This document shows positions 63,232 to 64,000 of a stretch of 64,000 nt of DNA, piece after piece (the first letter of the stretch is position 1; each line of letters opens with the position of its first letter). The stretch comes from Lysinibacillus sp. OF-1. GTDB taxonomy: Bacteria; Bacillota; Bacilli; Bacillales_A; Planococcaceae. Under the pieces are notes generated by a model. That model saw nothing but the letters and a program-made list of their open reading frames with translations. It was not told where the DNA came from and did not search any database. The translations under genes and the position numbers were made by a program. The stretch is taken from NCBI RefSeq assembly GCF_028356935.1, contig NZ_CP102798.1, forward strand, positions 4,588,001 to 4,652,000, given 5' to 3'.

Positions 63232-63482
63232 TAAGCTTAGTTGTCTGAAAAATAAATGTCAATATTTCTATGAAATACTAATTATATCTTTTACCATGTT
63301 CAAGACCCTAAACGGCAGCAAGTACCTATCAAGGTTTTTCACCTTTTCCTTCTCATCAAACTTCCCACTTTCAAATAAGATACCGTTTCTCGTATCAAGC
63401 TAAGCCCCTAACTATGTAGAAGGACAGTAAATATGGTATCTTTTTGCAAAGGTATTATTTTCGAAAGTGAGGATTTTCATCA
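63232..63482. other. intergenic region before the dus gene
   Basis: AT-rich sequence between divergent genes. It must hold both promoters, but I see no strong consensus pair, no dyad above background and no small coding frame. Confidence 0.35.
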
Positions 63483-64000
63483 ATGCATCAACATAATTTT
63501 TGGCTTGATTTACCACGGCCATTTTTCATTTTAGCACCAATGGAGGATGTGACAGATGTTGTATTTCGTCATGTCATTAGTGAAGCGGGGAGGCCTGATG
63601 TATTTTTTACGGAATTCACCAATACAACAAGCTATTGTCAACCTGGCGGCTTCGAAAATGTACGTAACCGCTTAGCCTTCTCTGAAGATGAGCAACCAAT
63701 TGTTGCCCATATTTGGGGAGACAACCCTGAGCATTTTCGTCAAATGAGCATCGGTATGAAGGAGCTAGGCTTTAAAGGTATCGATATTAATATGGGGTGC
63801 CCGGCCGATAATGTGGCTGAGAGAGGTAAAGGAGCCGGCTTAATTCTTCACCCTGAACTAGCCTCAGAAATAATTCAAGCAGCAAAAGCAGGTGGCTTAC
63901 CTGTTAGTGTAAAAACAAGACTTGGCTTTACAGATGTAGCAGAGTGGCGTGCGTGGCTCAGTCATATTTTTAAACAGGATATAGCTAATCTTTCTATCCA
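63483..64000 (+). CDS. tRNA-dihydrouridine synthase, 3' end outside the window
   Basis: The frame starting [20 protein letters not shown] continues [70 protein letters not shown] and [10 protein letters not shown], all typical of Dus flavoenzymes that reduce uridines in tRNA; MGCP holds the catalytic Cys. The start follows GTGAGG by about 10 bases. The frame is open to base 64000, so the C-terminal RNA-binding part is missing. Which tRNA positions it modifies cannot be told from this fragment. Confidence 0.87.
   Translation, partial: MHQHNFWLDLPRPFFILAPMEDVTDVVFRHVISEAGRPDVFFTEFTNTTSYCQPGGFENVRNRLAFSEDEQPIVAHIWGDNPEHFRQMSIGMKELGFKGIDINMGCPADNVAERGKGAGLILHPELASEIIQAAKAGGLPVSVKTRLGFTDVAEWRAWLSHIFKQDIANLSI

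Noticed and set aside
1..64000. CRISPR array, prophage or insertion sequence
   Set aside because: No regularly spaced repeats, integrase, transposase or phage structural gene was seen on either strand.

Overview
The window is AT-rich DNA from a spore-forming member of the Bacillales, most likely Lysinibacillus of the L. sphaericus/L. fusiformis type. Pointers are a LysM–M14 endopeptidase I (ENP1-like), a gamma-type small acid-soluble spore protein, a CotH-family protein, a B. subtilis-like gntRKPZ operon, GuaC, HelD, malate:quinone oxidoreductase and many chemoreceptors. Genes lie on both strands with strong Shine-Dalgarno sites. Convergent pairs usually share a bidirectional hairpin terminator, and in several cases a stop codon sits inside the hairpin. 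No rRNA, phage, transposase or CRISPR array was seen. Mobile-type sequence is limited to one GC-richer intergenic repeat.

Layout. 1-5 kb: the 5' part of an amino-acid-type binding lipoprotein gene, a methyltransferase, and a VTC-domain / DUF4956 / CotH operon. 5-12 kb: a two-component system, an IsdG-like heme oxygenase behind a Fur-type site, a YeiH exporter with a divergent LysR gene, a second LysR gene and an orphan CofE-like protein. 12.2-14 kb: a two-gene RNA-repair cassette (P-loop kinase fused to an HD domain, then an RNA ligase) followed on the same strand by a tRNA-like element with a shared terminator. 14-25 kb: a YfcC carrier with an M20 amidohydrolase, HelD, a dispersed repeat, and an amino-acid ABC transporter led by an acyl-CoA-dehydrogenase-like gene. 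25-34 kb: two VOC proteins, three chemoreceptors (two of them tandem paralogs) and guaC. 34-41 kb: PsiE, a decayed GNAT gene, and an RsbY/RsbM/RsbK-like stress-signalling cluster. 41-47 kb: ENP1-like endopeptidase, a PadR-controlled membrane-protein cluster built of repeated 2-TM modules, and a MarR gene next to a bactofilin-like operon preceded by a 24-bp perfect dyad. 47-53 kb: an ankyrin/SUKH-like protein, mqo, several decayed genes and a spore protein. 53-58 kb: gntRKPZ. 58-64 kb: a membrane diguanylate cyclase, a BRCT protein, a cyclophilin lipoprotein, an LRR protein and the start of a tRNA-dihydrouridine synthase gene cut by the window edge.

Regulation that can be read directly: a perfect 18-bp GntR operator over a sigma-A promoter, Fur-family boxes (7.4 and 9.0 kb), a CodY-like box before a chemoreceptor gene, a PurBox pair before guaC, and unassigned palindromic operators at 16.8, 24.4, 42.9, 45.4 and 45.9 kb.

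Start codons were moved from the longest open frame wherever a well-placed ribosome binding site pointed to an internal ATG, GTG or TTG. Functions come from motif recognition by eye. No database search or folding program was run, so family names are recognition calls, and operator and ncRNA calls are hypotheses.
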